Assembly: GCF_008386635.1 (NCBI RefSeq)
Contig: NZ_VUOE01000001.1
Span: 992,001-1,056,000, forward strand
Length of the DNA: 64,000 nt
Direction of reading: 5' to 3'
Source of the DNA: Maribacter flavus
Lineage (GTDB): Bacteria; Bacteroidota; Bacteroidia; Flavobacteriales; Flavobacteriaceae
The notes beneath the pieces were generated by a model. The model was not told the origin of the DNA. It ran no database searches and saw only the letters and a list, made by a program, of their open reading frames with translations. The position numbers and the translations under genes are program-made. Below are positions 8,856 to 18,393 of this stretch, in pieces. Every line of letters starts with the position of its first letter. Position 1 is the first letter of the stretch.

Positions 8856-9962
8856 TTAATTGGTTTCCAAAACTTTAGCTTCCTTCACCGTTGGTTTTCC
8901 ATGCCAGTAAGAGGCCAATACAGATCCAGTGATGTTCATCAATGGTCCAAACACTGCGGGCGCCAATCCCATGGTTGCTATTTTTCCAAGACTGTTGGCA
9001 ATACCAGATGCCAATCCAGCATTTTGCATGCCCACTTCAAGAGCAATGGTTCGCGCATCCTCTTCGGACATTTTGAAGAGTTTCGCGTACCAATAACCTA
9101 GAAGGTATCCAAAGAAATTATGGATCAATACAAGAAACATTAATATGCCTCCTATGTCCAACAAACTATCCCTGCCCGCAGCTGTGATGATCGTAATGAT
9201 CAATCCAATGGCCAACATTGAGATTAGCGGCATGGCTCGACCAATCCAATTGGCACCTTTTCCCAAAAGTTTATTGACCAAAAGACCCGCACCTATGGGA
9301 AGAATAATCATTTTGATAATGCTCCACATCATAGAAAGCACATCGATTTCAATGAATTCACCTGCAAATACCTTCATCATTAGTGGCGTAAGAAAAGGAG
9401 CCAATAATGTTGCTATGGATGTAATGGTTATGGACAGAGCAACATTGGCATTGGCTAAAAAAGCCATAACATTTGAGGCCACACCACTTGGGGAACAGCC
9501 AATTAAAACGATACCGGCTGCAATTTCCGGAGGAAAATCACTTATCTGTGCCAAAATGTAACCAATGATGGGCATTACTAGTAACTGTGCCGACACCCCT
9601 ATAGCAACACCCTTAGGTGATTGAAAAACAGCTGCAAAATCCTTGATGCTCATAGTGGTACCCATACCGAACATAATAATTTGTATAAGTGGAATTATAA
9701 GTACAGTGAGCTTGAAATCACCAATATTGGTGAAATAGGATGGGTAGTAGAGGGCAGCCGTCACCCCCATAAAAATCATAATTGTAAAAATAAGACCTTT
9801 TAATTTTTCATACCCGTTGAAGCCGAATGCAATGAGGGCAAAAAGAATTAGTATGAAAGGTCCTGCCATATCTATATTTCCCGATATAATCATACCAACG
9901 ACGACCAATAAGAAAACCGCCGCAAAGCCTAAAGAAATTGAATAAATATTGATTTTTCCCAA
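8856..9962 (-). CDS. BASS-family (bile acid:sodium symporter-like) transporter
   Basis: 368 residues, about nine or ten membrane helices. The stretch GIVLIGCSPSGVASNVMAFL is the signature core of the bile acid:sodium symporter family. Family members import organic acids such as bile acids, pantoate or pyruvate with sodium. The start is a TTG codon (9962), since no ATG lies between it and the in-frame stop just upstream; it begins 11 bases after the SnoaL-like gene. It sits in the middle of the extracytoplasmic catabolic genes, so it probably brings the acidic product of that pathway through the inner membrane. A classical sugar permease is absent nearby. Confidence 0.85.
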   Translation of the reverse strand: MGKINIYSISLGFAAVFLLVVVGMIISGNIDMAGPFILILFALIAFGFNGYEKLKGLIFTIMIFMGVTAALYYPSYFTNIGDFKLTVLIIPLIQIIMFGMGTTMSIKDFAAVFQSPKGVAIGVSAQLLVMPIIGYILAQISDFPPEIAAGIVLIGCSPSGVASNVMAFLANANVALSITITSIATLLAPFLTPLMMKVFAGEFIEIDVLSMMWSIIKMIILPIGAGLLVNKLLGKGANWIGRAMPLISMLAIGLIITIITAAGRDSLLDIGGILMFLVLIHNFFGYLLGYWYAKLFKMSEEDARTIALEVGMQNAGLASGIANSLGKIATMGLAPAVFGPLMNITGSVLASYWHGKPTVKEAKVLETN

Positions 9963-9973
9963 GAGTAAATATT

Positions 9974-10435
9974 TTAAAGTTTATAAGCTTGTCTCGCCAG
10001 TAGTTTCCATCGGCCCTCCTTTTTAAATACCAATAGACAGCCAATCCTTACCTCGGCCGGTTTACCATTGTTGTTTCCTTTGGCCTCAAAAATATGCCGA
10101 ACCACACCTACATTACCGGTTACCGCAACGGTCTGTTCCTTTTGCGTAATGGAAGAAAACTGAAATGCACCGTTCAGTACCCCGTTTACATATTCCGATT
10201 TATTTTCCAAAGCACCACTGGAATGACCATAGGATAAATTTTCCGATGTCAATTGCTCCAAAACTTCTTTTTCCTTGTCCACCATGGCACCGTATAATTC
10301 GGTAACTGCTTTCTCTATTTCCGTAACATTCTTATTTCGATTCTGCGCCGAAATAAAAGAAGTAAGGCCCAAAAGTGTAATAAGTGTTAGTCCCCGCGCA
10401 ACCTTAGAAAGAAAACGCAACTTCATTGCTATCAT
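9974..10435 (-). CDS. Exported SnoaL/NTF2-like (DUF4440-type) protein
   Basis: 153 residues with a signal peptide (hydrophobic core GLTLITLLGLTSFISAQ). The mature domain of about 120 residues has the NTF2-like pattern: helix containing EKAVTELYGAMVDKEKEVLEQL, then strands ending in WKLLARQ. Such folds may be small isomerases, hydrolases or binding proteins; none can be chosen here. An alternative start is the fourth codon (ATG at 10426). It lies between RraA-like 2 (27-base gap) and the BASS transporter (11-base gap), so it is most likely part of the same transcript. Confidence 0.7.
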   Translation of the reverse strand: MIAMKLRFLSKVARGLTLITLLGLTSFISAQNRNKNVTEIEKAVTELYGAMVDKEKEVLEQLTSENLSYGHSSGALENKSEYVNGVLNGAFQFSSITQKEQTVAVTGNVGVVRHIFEAKGNNNGKPAEVRIGCLLVFKKEGRWKLLARQAYKL

Positions 10436-10462
10436 ATTCCTTTTTATTTAATGGTTTGATAT

Positions 10463-11401
10463 TTAATTTTTTTTGGAATCCATATAATCGTTAAGCTCCT
10501 TTCTTGTCATGGGTAATTTGCTGTCCGGATAGGATTTTAACCAGTTTTCAAAATCCTTATTGATTTCATCGGTCCATTTGGTATCGATTTGGCCAGCAGT
10601 ATATTTCTTCTCCCGCAATCTCTGAAATCCAAAAATGTCCCGTAAGCCTACAATTTCAGAGGAAAGCACCAGTTCAGAAGCCAAATAGGAAGGAATGAAG
10701 ATGGTTCCATGCCTATTTGCCAATACCACGTCGCCTGGCAAAACAGTTGCCCTTCCTATCCTAATTGGCACATTAATGGCAGACAACATTTCTTCTTGTA
10801 GATAGGACGGGTCCGCTCCTTTATGCCATCCATTGAAGCCTTCAATATCCAAAAGACCCGCCACGTCACGTACACCGCCATTAAAAATGACCCCGTTCTG
10901 TGAATTGGCATAAATGGCATTCCCCAAATTGGAACCTATAAGGGTACCATCAATGATTCTACCATATCCATCCGCCACGTAAACGTCTCCCGGTACCAAC
11001 TGTTGAATGGGCCAGGAATTGCTGCCCCCTATGGTATCCCTTTTTTCCTCGGCTCCCTTTAGTTTTATCAATCTTTGATAGTCCGGTCTTAACGGCATAT
11101 ATTGGGCAGTGACCACTCTTCCAGTCATAACACCTTCCGGATGGATAATTTCCCATTCCCCTTCATATTGGTTGTTGTAGCCTCTACTTCTTAAAAAGCC
11201 CCAGGCCTCCTCTATCTGTATATTTTTCATCCTGCTTAAAAGGGCATCCGTTACCTTGGGTCTTCCATCATCAAAGCGCTCCCCTTTCCATTGGGAAGTC
11301 AGCTCCTTGATATATTCCACAGAACCTGTCACCCCTTGAGCATCGCCTTGGAAATAATATGTAAAACAAAACAAGACCAGTACAATTTTGAAATTTTTCA
11401 T
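10463..11401 (-). CDS. Exported RraA-family protein 2
   Basis: 312 residues with a Sec signal peptide (IVLVLFCFTYYFQGDAQ). Same fold and layout as the protein at 6572-7507: shared QWKGERFDDGRPKVTDALL region after the signal, RraA core GGVRDVAGL with the Arg-Asp pair, and a C-terminal extension of about 60 residues containing YTAGQIDTKW. One visible difference is Asn in place of Asp just before the core (FNGGVRD against YDGALRD), so the two copies may not have identical activity. It follows dehydratase 2 with a 181-base gap that holds a strong hairpin. Confidence 0.8.
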   Translation of the reverse strand: MKNFKIVLVLFCFTYYFQGDAQGVTGSVEYIKELTSQWKGERFDDGRPKVTDALLSRMKNIQIEEAWGFLRSRGYNNQYEGEWEIIHPEGVMTGRVVTAQYMPLRPDYQRLIKLKGAEEKRDTIGGSNSWPIQQLVPGDVYVADGYGRIIDGTLIGSNLGNAIYANSQNGVIFNGGVRDVAGLLDIEGFNGWHKGADPSYLQEEMLSAINVPIRIGRATVLPGDVVLANRHGTIFIPSYLASELVLSSEIVGLRDIFGFQRLREKKYTAGQIDTKWTDEINKDFENWLKSYPDSKLPMTRKELNDYMDSKKN

Positions 11402-11470
11402 TTTAACCCGATTTAAAGTTTTTCCATATTCAAATTAACAAAATACCTAAGCTACAATAGTAAGCAAGCT

Positions 11471-11501
11471 GAGAACACTTCCATATCAAGGAAGCGTTCT
11501 C
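11471..11501 (-). terminator. Strong stem-loop between dehydratase 2 and RraA-like 2
   Basis: Arms of 12 bases (11471-11482 and 11490-11501) around a 7-base loop. In RNA from the minus strand all 12 positions pair, one as G-U. No run of U follows, so it is not a standard intrinsic terminator. It lies in the largest gap between SusC and the distal genes, where it could attenuate transcription or protect the end of the upstream sigma/SusCD/dehydratase message. Confidence 0.5.
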
Positions 11502-11582
11502 CTGCTCAACTTAAACTAACTCAAATACAAAGTTTTAATATTGGTAAACCCTTACTCAATACACTTAATTATAATTCAAAAT

Positions 11583-13085
11583 TTAACTAAAGGTTCTATC
11601 ATGAGACCTGAGTTCATTCCATTCCTCCGTTGATTTGAAGAATGTCTTATCAGAAGGGTGCAAATGGGCCTTCACTACTTCCTCATCCAACTCAATTCCC
11701 AGACCTGGAGCCGTTAATGGTACAGTTGCAAAACCTTTATCGATCATTTTAAAACCGCCAACGGTTTTTACCAGACTTTCCCACCAAGGAACATCAACAG
11801 AGTGATGCTCCAATGCCAAAAAGTTTTGGGTAGCGGCAGCACAATGTACATTGGCCATGAATGAAACCGGTGTACCCGCCTGATGCATGGCCATTGCTAT
11901 ACCATATTCTTCGGCATAATCGGCGATTCTTTTTGTTTCCAAAAGTCCACCAGAAGATGCCAAATCTGGATGGATGATATCCACTGCCCTGTTATGTATC
12001 AGAGGAAGAAAATCCTTTAGAAGATAAATATCCTCACCTGTCGTTGTTGGTGTCTCTATAGCATCGGTAATAGTGCGCCATTGTTCATTATATTGCCAGG
12101 GCACCATATCTTCGAACCAGGCCAATCTATACTTGTCCAAGGCCTTTGCCAATCGAATACCATTGTTCAAATCAAAATGCCCATAATGGTCCGTAGAAAT
12201 GGGAATCTCATAGCCTACCATATTGCGTACATCCTCCACGACCTTTTGAAGTTCTTCCAAACCCTTTTCGGTGATTTGGATTTGCGTGAAAGGATGCATC
12301 GTATTTCCGTAGGACATCATGTTTCTTCGATCGCCCCATTGGGCCAATACTCCTTTATCGTTCTCCCAAAACTTACCATTTACAACAGTACCTGGTTTGC
12401 CACGAAGTTCCCCTATGGAAACATCCATTTTCAACCAGGTATATCCTTGTTCATTTATCCTAAAGTCGATCAATCTTTTTTGTTCCTCTGGAGAAGATGC
12501 TTCGGGTGTATCTGCATAGAGCCTAACCTTATCCCTATATCTTCCTCCCAATAATTGCCAAGCCGGAACATCATACGCTTTACCACAGATATCCCATAAT
12601 GCCATTTCAACGGCACATACACCACCCGCTTGCCTTGCAGGTCCGCCAAACTGCTTGATGCTCTTGAATATCTTTTCTACGTTGCATGGATTTTCTCCTA
12701 AAATGCGACTCTTCAAAAACAAGGCATAGCGAACATCCGCAGCGTCCCTTACCTCACCAAGACCATAAATACCTTGATTGGTCTCGATTTTGATAATGGC
12801 CGTACCGCCCATAACATTGGTCAGTGCATAGCGCATATCGGTAATCTTCAACTCCGACGGGGCAGACATCCTGCTGACCTTGGAAGTTGTTTGCGCTATG
12901 GTATCCTCGATACCAAGACCCATCATTCCGGTCATCGCTATTCCACCCAAAGCGGTCTTTTTGAGGAAGTTTCTTCTTTGGTCCGTGATTCTAGGATCTT
13001 CCAGTTCCCTGTTTCTAAGGGCCAAGATACCTTCTTCCTCTTTTTTAAATTTCGATACTAGTTTTCGCAGTGTGTTTTCCATCAT
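11583..13085 (-). CDS. Tat-exported enolase-superfamily dehydratase 2 (MR/MLE family)
   Basis: 500 residues. A long charged N-terminal region of about 35 residues precedes a twin-arginine motif (QRRNFLKKTALGG) and a hydrophobic stretch ending at TIAQT, so Tat export is expected. The enolase-superfamily barrel has STDHYGHF (metal Asp plus His), WFEDMVP (Glu), TGEDIY (Glu) and AMHQAG (His acid/base). It differs clearly from dehydratase 1 in length and in these motifs, so it probably acts on another acid or at another step. It starts 61 bases after SusD, and so is the first enzyme after the outer-membrane uptake pair. Confidence 0.83.
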   Translation of the reverse strand: MMENTLRKLVSKFKKEEEGILALRNRELEDPRITDQRRNFLKKTALGGIAMTGMMGLGIEDTIAQTTSKVSRMSAPSELKITDMRYALTNVMGGTAIIKIETNQGIYGLGEVRDAADVRYALFLKSRILGENPCNVEKIFKSIKQFGGPARQAGGVCAVEMALWDICGKAYDVPAWQLLGGRYRDKVRLYADTPEASSPEEQKRLIDFRINEQGYTWLKMDVSIGELRGKPGTVVNGKFWENDKGVLAQWGDRRNMMSYGNTMHPFTQIQITEKGLEELQKVVEDVRNMVGYEIPISTDHYGHFDLNNGIRLAKALDKYRLAWFEDMVPWQYNEQWRTITDAIETPTTTGEDIYLLKDFLPLIHNRAVDIIHPDLASSGGLLETKRIADYAEEYGIAMAMHQAGTPVSFMANVHCAAATQNFLALEHHSVDVPWWESLVKTVGGFKMIDKGFATVPLTAPGLGIELDEEVVKAHLHPSDKTFFKSTEEWNELRSHDRTFS

Positions 13086-13146
13086 AATTTAGTTAGGGAT
13101 TTTAAGTTTTTAGCTCTTAATAAATTATCCCTTTAAATTAATCCTT

Positions 13147-14712
13147 TTATTCCACATCCCAGAATACCCTCGAAACTAGATTGTCACCCCCTATGGCGGA
13201 GACCGCAGCAGTGTAACTATCGGAATTGGCAGAACCCTCTCGGTCTGGATATGTCATTCTATGCACAAATCCGTCACCACCGTTTGCCAGTAAATTATCA
13301 TTGAAATCATTACGGGCTAAATCAGGGAATCCACTTCTTCTAACATTTGCAAATGCTTCTGTTCCATTGCGGTAATTGGCCAACCAATATTGAGTATTAA
13401 TAAGCTCCAAAGCGTTTGAAGCATTATAGGCAACTTCAGGTTCGGCCAAATAAGCATCCACTTCAGATGCTGGTATAGGCTCCGTATTGGGATACAAAGA
13501 ATAAATATCCATATTGGCCCTGATACCATCCTCATAATAAGACTGGGCATCTCCAGAGACCCAACCTCTAAAGGCAGCTTCTGCCAATAAGAGAGATGTT
13601 TGGCCATAGGTTACATAAAATGCCGGTGCCGCAGGGGAAGCGGCTGCAAAAACATTAATCTGGCTATAGTCAAGACCTGTTCCTTTTGGTCCTCTGTACC
13701 CAAGGGATGTGTCCGATAATTGCAAATCAGAAACACCGACTGGAACACCAAATTGATTATCTAAATCCGTATTTGGATTCGTTTCGTTGGCCACTGCCCC
13801 GGGATCTTCAAACATTGCAATCATATACTTTGCCCTTGGGTCATTGGTTGTCTTTAACTGGTCCACCAGTGGCTCAGCGGCATAATTGAAAAAGGAAAAA
13901 TTACGTAGCTGATTATTGTCTCCCCAGGCATACACGTTGCCATCATATTTGACGTACGCATTATCAGCATTCGAAGTCATAACTCCACCGGAAAACGCTT
14001 CCGAAACAATAGATTCCGCCCTAGATGGATTAACTTTTGAATAGCGCATACCCAATCTCAACAATAAAGAGTTTCCAAGTTTTCTCCATTTTTCAACTTG
14101 TGCCGACGCAGAGTTTGTAGGTTGACTACCATTACTTCCGTAAAACAAATCATCCGAAACAAAATCACCACTGGCATTAAGGGATGCAACCGCACTTGTT
14201 ATCTCATTGTATAAATCATCATAGATAGCTTCGTCATCATCATATGAAGGAAAGTAAATGATATCACTGACCGCCTTTCCAGCCTCGGAATATGGCACAT
14301 CACCATAAGTATCTACGACCCCCATGAAAACTTGGGCCTTCCAAATACGGATCATACTTAATAAGTTGACACGGTCAGTATCTTCACCGAGCAAATCGGT
14401 AGCTTGTACCAAATTTCGTATGACAGATGGGTATGAATCATTCCATTTGGGATTGTTTACCCCATCAATATCCTCATTAAAATTAAAACCTAGGGTAGCT
14501 CCCTGATTATAAGGAATTACAAAATGTTGTACAATGGTATGTTCAGCTGCCCAAGTTCCTAAATGACTCCTTTGCGCTCCGGCAAACAAAAGTGCCGCAT
14601 CAACCTCATTAACTTGATAAGGATTCGTGTTCACTTCCACAAAATCTTCGTCGCACCCTTGAAAAATCAGGCAGACTAAAACTAGGTATAATATATGTTG
14701 TATCGTTTTCAT
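13147..14712 (-). CDS. SusD/RagB-family nutrient-binding outer membrane lipoprotein
   Basis: 521 residues from the ATG at 14712, four bases after the SusC stop. A longer frame reaches back into susC, but the start at 14712 gives a clean lipoprotein signal (YLVLVCLIFQGC). The protein has the SusD-like helical repeats and the typical C-terminal region with YRNGTEAFANVRRSG, of the SusD-like 2 subgroup. It would sit on the cell surface as the lid of the SusC channel and bind the substrate. The substrate class cannot be read from sequence. Confidence 0.93.
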   Translation of the reverse strand: MKTIQHILYLVLVCLIFQGCDEDFVEVNTNPYQVNEVDAALLFAGAQRSHLGTWAAEHTIVQHFVIPYNQGATLGFNFNEDIDGVNNPKWNDSYPSVIRNLVQATDLLGEDTDRVNLLSMIRIWKAQVFMGVVDTYGDVPYSEAGKAVSDIIYFPSYDDDEAIYDDLYNEITSAVASLNASGDFVSDDLFYGSNGSQPTNSASAQVEKWRKLGNSLLLRLGMRYSKVNPSRAESIVSEAFSGGVMTSNADNAYVKYDGNVYAWGDNNQLRNFSFFNYAAEPLVDQLKTTNDPRAKYMIAMFEDPGAVANETNPNTDLDNQFGVPVGVSDLQLSDTSLGYRGPKGTGLDYSQINVFAAASPAAPAFYVTYGQTSLLLAEAAFRGWVSGDAQSYYEDGIRANMDIYSLYPNTEPIPASEVDAYLAEPEVAYNASNALELINTQYWLANYRNGTEAFANVRRSGFPDLARNDFNDNLLANGGDGFVHRMTYPDREGSANSDSYTAAVSAIGGDNLVSRVFWDVE

Positions 14713-14716
14713 GGTT

Positions 14717-17700
14717 CTAGAATTTAACATTAAGACTAAAATTAAAATTACGGGTAGTAGGCAGCGCAGAATTTTCATAACCGGCCCTAAAATCACCCGA
14801 GGACTGAATAGCTTCAGGATCAAGTCCTGGAATATCCTTATAAAGAATAGCTACATTTCTACAAGAAGCAGCTAGAGTCAATCCCTTTACAAACTTTAAG
14901 TCCGCCACATTGCTAACAATATCCGTAAGATCATAGGATAATGAAATACTTCTCAACTTTATAAAATCAGATTTAAAGGTAAATGGATCTCCAATTTGAA
15001 GGTTACGGTAGTCTGCATAAAAAGATTGCAAATTGCTTACCGCCGTAGTATTTGGCTGTCCATTACTTTCATAGACACTATTGGGAACAACTACACCATT
15101 TTCTCCCTCTCTACGACCTTCAAGGGAAAACAGGGAATGTCCTTGCCTAGTCATGTTCAAATGTGTGGACGACAACATCGTACCACCAAATCTATAATCA
15201 ATCAAAAAGCTGAAATTCAAATTCTTATATGAAAAGTTGTTATTCCAACCCCCTACGTGCTTTGGTATGGAAGAACCAACGGGCAAAAATCCATTTGTGT
15301 TTTCAGCTCCAGGCGTATCACCGTTTGTAGCCAATAATCTACCATCATCGTTCACTAGAATCTGACCACTGTCATTTCTTCTATACGTTCTGGTATATAG
15401 TTGGTTCATTGGCAATCCTTCCGTATATCTTAGCTCTCCGAGAAATTCGTTTCCGGTTCCATTAAAGAAAATTAATAAAAGTGTACCACTATCATTTCCA
15501 ACATCCAATACTTCTGTTTTAAGATAGGCGTTGTTCCATGTACTTGACCACATGAAATCATCGGTCTGTATGGGCACCACTTCTACCAAAGTTTCCAAAC
15601 CAGAGTTTTTAAGGGATCCCAAGTTTTGTTTTGAATTATCATAACCAGATGCGTTGGATAAGGTTACATCCAGCACTTGGTCAGTGGTCACCTTATCAAA
15701 AGCAGCTATATCAAAACGGAGGCGACTGTTAAACATCCGCATTTCCAAACCAATTTCTTTCTCTGTAACCGTAAAAGGTCGTAAAAGTGGATTTGGGGCA
15801 AAATTACCTGCAACCCCTGCAGTGGTTTGGCCATTAAATGGTGGGTTAATAGTGTAATTCAGTATACCCTCATAGGTCCCCACACCATTGGCACTACCTA
15901 CTTCTGCCCAAGAACCTCTTAATTTACCATAAGTCAACCAACTTTGTTCTTTCATCAATTCAGAAAAGATAAGACTACCGGAAACAGAAGGATAGAAAAC
16001 ACTATTGTCCTCTGGGTTTAGTACCGAGAACCAATCTTGTCTACCCGTAAAGTTCAGGTATAAAAGATTGTCATATCCAAATTCAGCCAATCCATAGAGA
16101 GAATTGATTCTGAAGGTACTAAACTGGTAAGGTTGAAAAGCGGCTTCATCAGTTTCGAAACTTGTTCCGTTTTTTATTGAATATAAATCAGGTACTACGA
16201 ACAATCTTGAATATTGGGCATTTCTTTGAAATTGCGAACGCCAAGTATTACCTCCAAAACTTGCATCAACCGAAAACTTTCCAAATTCCTTATTTGCACC
16301 CAATAAGAAATCAGCGTTTACATCCCGCGTTTGGGTCTGCTGAATGTCATAACGACCTCTATAAAACCCTGTATCACCTTCTAGGGTCGTTGTAGCACCA
16401 GCTCCATTAAGCTCATTCCACTCCGTAAAATTGGTAGCATAATCATAATTATACCTTCCTTGAAGGTATAGCCAGTCTGTAAATTGATATCTTAAAGTAG
16501 CCGTACCTAACAGACGGTTCCTATTATCATTAAAAAATTGATTCTTTTGTAATTGGTAATAGGGATTGTTGATAGTTCCTAAAAATCCATTGGTACGCAA
16601 TTCTGCACCAGTAACAGGATCAATGGCACTTTGACGATAAGCCTCAATAGGCGTAGAAATAGCCAATCTATTGAAAAAACCTACGGCACCTGGGCCTTGT
16701 GTACCAATCTGTGGTGGATTGATATTCTCCTCGTTCGTATAGTTAACGTTTAAAAGCATGTTCAGCTTTTCTGTAACGTTATAATTTATACCTACATTAA
16801 ATATGCGTTTCTCATATTCATTCGCAGGTTGAATACCCTTAGCGGAAGTATTTGCAAATGAAGCACGGAAACTTCCTTTCTCATTGCCCCCGGAAAACCC
16901 AACGGTATTGGTTAGGTTTGTCCCTGTTCTTAAGAAATCGTAGAGTTGATATGGATTAGGCGAGTAAGGTCTAGACACACCATCAAAATTGACCGTGGGT
17001 ACTCCATCAAATCTTTCGCCAAAACTAAACTGTCCTGTACCTTGGGCCTCTCCCTGTGTCTGTGGCCGAACCCCTCCAGTTCCTTGACCATACTCAGTTT
17101 GTCTTATTTCATCCAAGAAATTCAACGCATGCGAAGTAGTAATGCTTGATGTGAAATCAACCCCAATACCTTGGTTTAAGGTACCTGTTTTTGTTGTTAT
17201 TATTACCGCACCATTAGCTGCCCTAGCACCATAAATAGCGGCGGCAGTAGCTCCCTTAAGAACCGTCATACTTTCAATATCGTCCGGATTAAGATTTTGT
17301 AGGTTATCCCCAAGATCTCTTTGATTATCACGTCCATTGGCCCCTCTAGCACCTTGATCTATTGGAAGACCGTTGATTACAAATAATGGTGAATTGCTTG
17401 CACCGGCAAATGCGGATTGACCACGCAAACGAATTTGAACACTGGCACCAGCCCCTGCTGATGGAGGGCTGATATTTAATCCGGCTACCTTACCTTGCAA
17501 AGACTCCATAGCATTTACCGTTCTGGTTTTGGTAAGCTCCTCTGTATCCACAGCGGTGACCGCATATCCCACTTTTTTCGCATCCCTTTTTATTCCCAAT
17601 CCAGTCACCACAACCTCGTCCAGTCCTTCAACGTTTTCTTCCAATACAACATTGAGTTCACTGGATTGCCCCACGGTTACTTCCTTCCTGGAAAACCCCA

Positions 17701-18280
17701 GTGAACTGAAAATGAGCACCGCGTTTGGTTGGGATAAGGTTATGGAGTAATTTCCATCGAAGTCGGTTGCAACTCCATTTGAAGTTCCCTTTTCAACTAC
17801 CGAAACCCCGGGAATCGGCTGCCCGTTGGTATCATTTACGGTTCCAGACACGCTTTGTTGAACAGAAGTGGTTTCATTGTCCGAACTTTTTACACTAGAC
17901 TTTGGCGTATTGGTTTGTACCTGTTTAGGTTTCAATACGATTTGATTTCCACTAAAAACAAAATCGGTATTTGTATTGTTAAAAAGTACTTGCAGTACAT
18001 TTTCAAGTGCTAAGTCTTTAACCTTGATGGAAACCTTTCTAGAAGTATCCACTTTATTGACATCATACAGAAATTTATATTCCGTAGTTGCCTCAATTTC
18101 TTCCATAACCCTGTACGTTGGCACGTCTTCCAAGTTAATGGTCATCTTGGTTTTTTGGGATAGGGTGTTCGCCTGCGCAGAAATGAGCGCGGCGATAAAT
18201 AAGAGCGAACATAGTTTGGTCGTTAAACCAATTTTCATGTAACCGGGTCTAAATAACCCTAATAAATCGTTAGTTTTCAT
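14717..18280 (-). CDS. SusC/RagA TonB-linked outer membrane transporter with STN signalling domain
   Basis: 1187 residues. Signal peptide, then a secretin/TonB N-terminal (STN) domain at about 45-115, a carboxypeptidase-regulatory-like beta domain (about 142-225, SGTVNDTNGQPIPGVSV), a TonB plug (about 225-370, starting at GLDEVVVTGLG) and a barrel that ends in Phe, as expected for BAM insertion. STN domains contact FecR-type anti-sigma factors, so uptake through this protein can signal to the sigma factor encoded two genes upstream. It forms the transport complex with the SusD next to it. An alternative start at Met15 of the frame is possible. Confidence 0.95.
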   Translation of the reverse strand: MKTNDLLGLFRPGYMKIGLTTKLCSLLFIAALISAQANTLSQKTKMTINLEDVPTYRVMEEIEATTEYKFLYDVNKVDTSRKVSIKVKDLALENVLQVLFNNTNTDFVFSGNQIVLKPKQVQTNTPKSSVKSSDNETTSVQQSVSGTVNDTNGQPIPGVSVVEKGTSNGVATDFDGNYSITLSQPNAVLIFSSLGFSRKEVTVGQSSELNVVLEENVEGLDEVVVTGLGIKRDAKKVGYAVTAVDTEELTKTRTVNAMESLQGKVAGLNISPPSAGAGASVQIRLRGQSAFAGASNSPLFVINGLPIDQGARGANGRDNQRDLGDNLQNLNPDDIESMTVLKGATAAAIYGARAANGAVIITTKTGTLNQGIGVDFTSSITTSHALNFLDEIRQTEYGQGTGGVRPQTQGEAQGTGQFSFGERFDGVPTVNFDGVSRPYSPNPYQLYDFLRTGTNLTNTVGFSGGNEKGSFRASFANTSAKGIQPANEYEKRIFNVGINYNVTEKLNMLLNVNYTNEENINPPQIGTQGPGAVGFFNRLAISTPIEAYRQSAIDPVTGAELRTNGFLGTINNPYYQLQKNQFFNDNRNRLLGTATLRYQFTDWLYLQGRYNYDYATNFTEWNELNGAGATTTLEGDTGFYRGRYDIQQTQTRDVNADFLLGANKEFGKFSVDASFGGNTWRSQFQRNAQYSRLFVVPDLYSIKNGTSFETDEAAFQPYQFSTFRINSLYGLAEFGYDNLLYLNFTGRQDWFSVLNPEDNSVFYPSVSGSLIFSELMKEQSWLTYGKLRGSWAEVGSANGVGTYEGILNYTINPPFNGQTTAGVAGNFAPNPLLRPFTVTEKEIGLEMRMFNSRLRFDIAAFDKVTTDQVLDVTLSNASGYDNSKQNLGSLKNSGLETLVEVVPIQTDDFMWSSTWNNAYLKTEVLDVGNDSGTLLLIFFNGTGNEFLGELRYTEGLPMNQLYTRTYRRNDSGQILVNDDGRLLATNGDTPGAENTNGFLPVGSSIPKHVGGWNNNFSYKNLNFSFLIDYRFGGTMLSSTHLNMTRQGHSLFSLEGRREGENGVVVPNSVYESNGQPNTTAVSNLQSFYADYRNLQIGDPFTFKSDFIKLRSISLSYDLTDIVSNVADLKFVKGLTLAASCRNVAILYKDIPGLDPEAIQSSGDFRAGYENSALPTTRNFNFSLNVKF

Positions 18281-18393
18281 ATCATATTGTTGATTATTAA
18301 TTGATTCAGTTTTCTTTCTTACAGAATTGAGTGGGTTCTGTAGGTTGATTTTAGTTTTTAATTTGTAACCATAGGCAAGTCGATTTAAGGTTG

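Noticed and set aside
13147..14823. Longer SusD frame starting inside susC
   Set aside because: The extra 37 residues overlap the susC end; the ATG at 14712 starts a proper lipoprotein signal.
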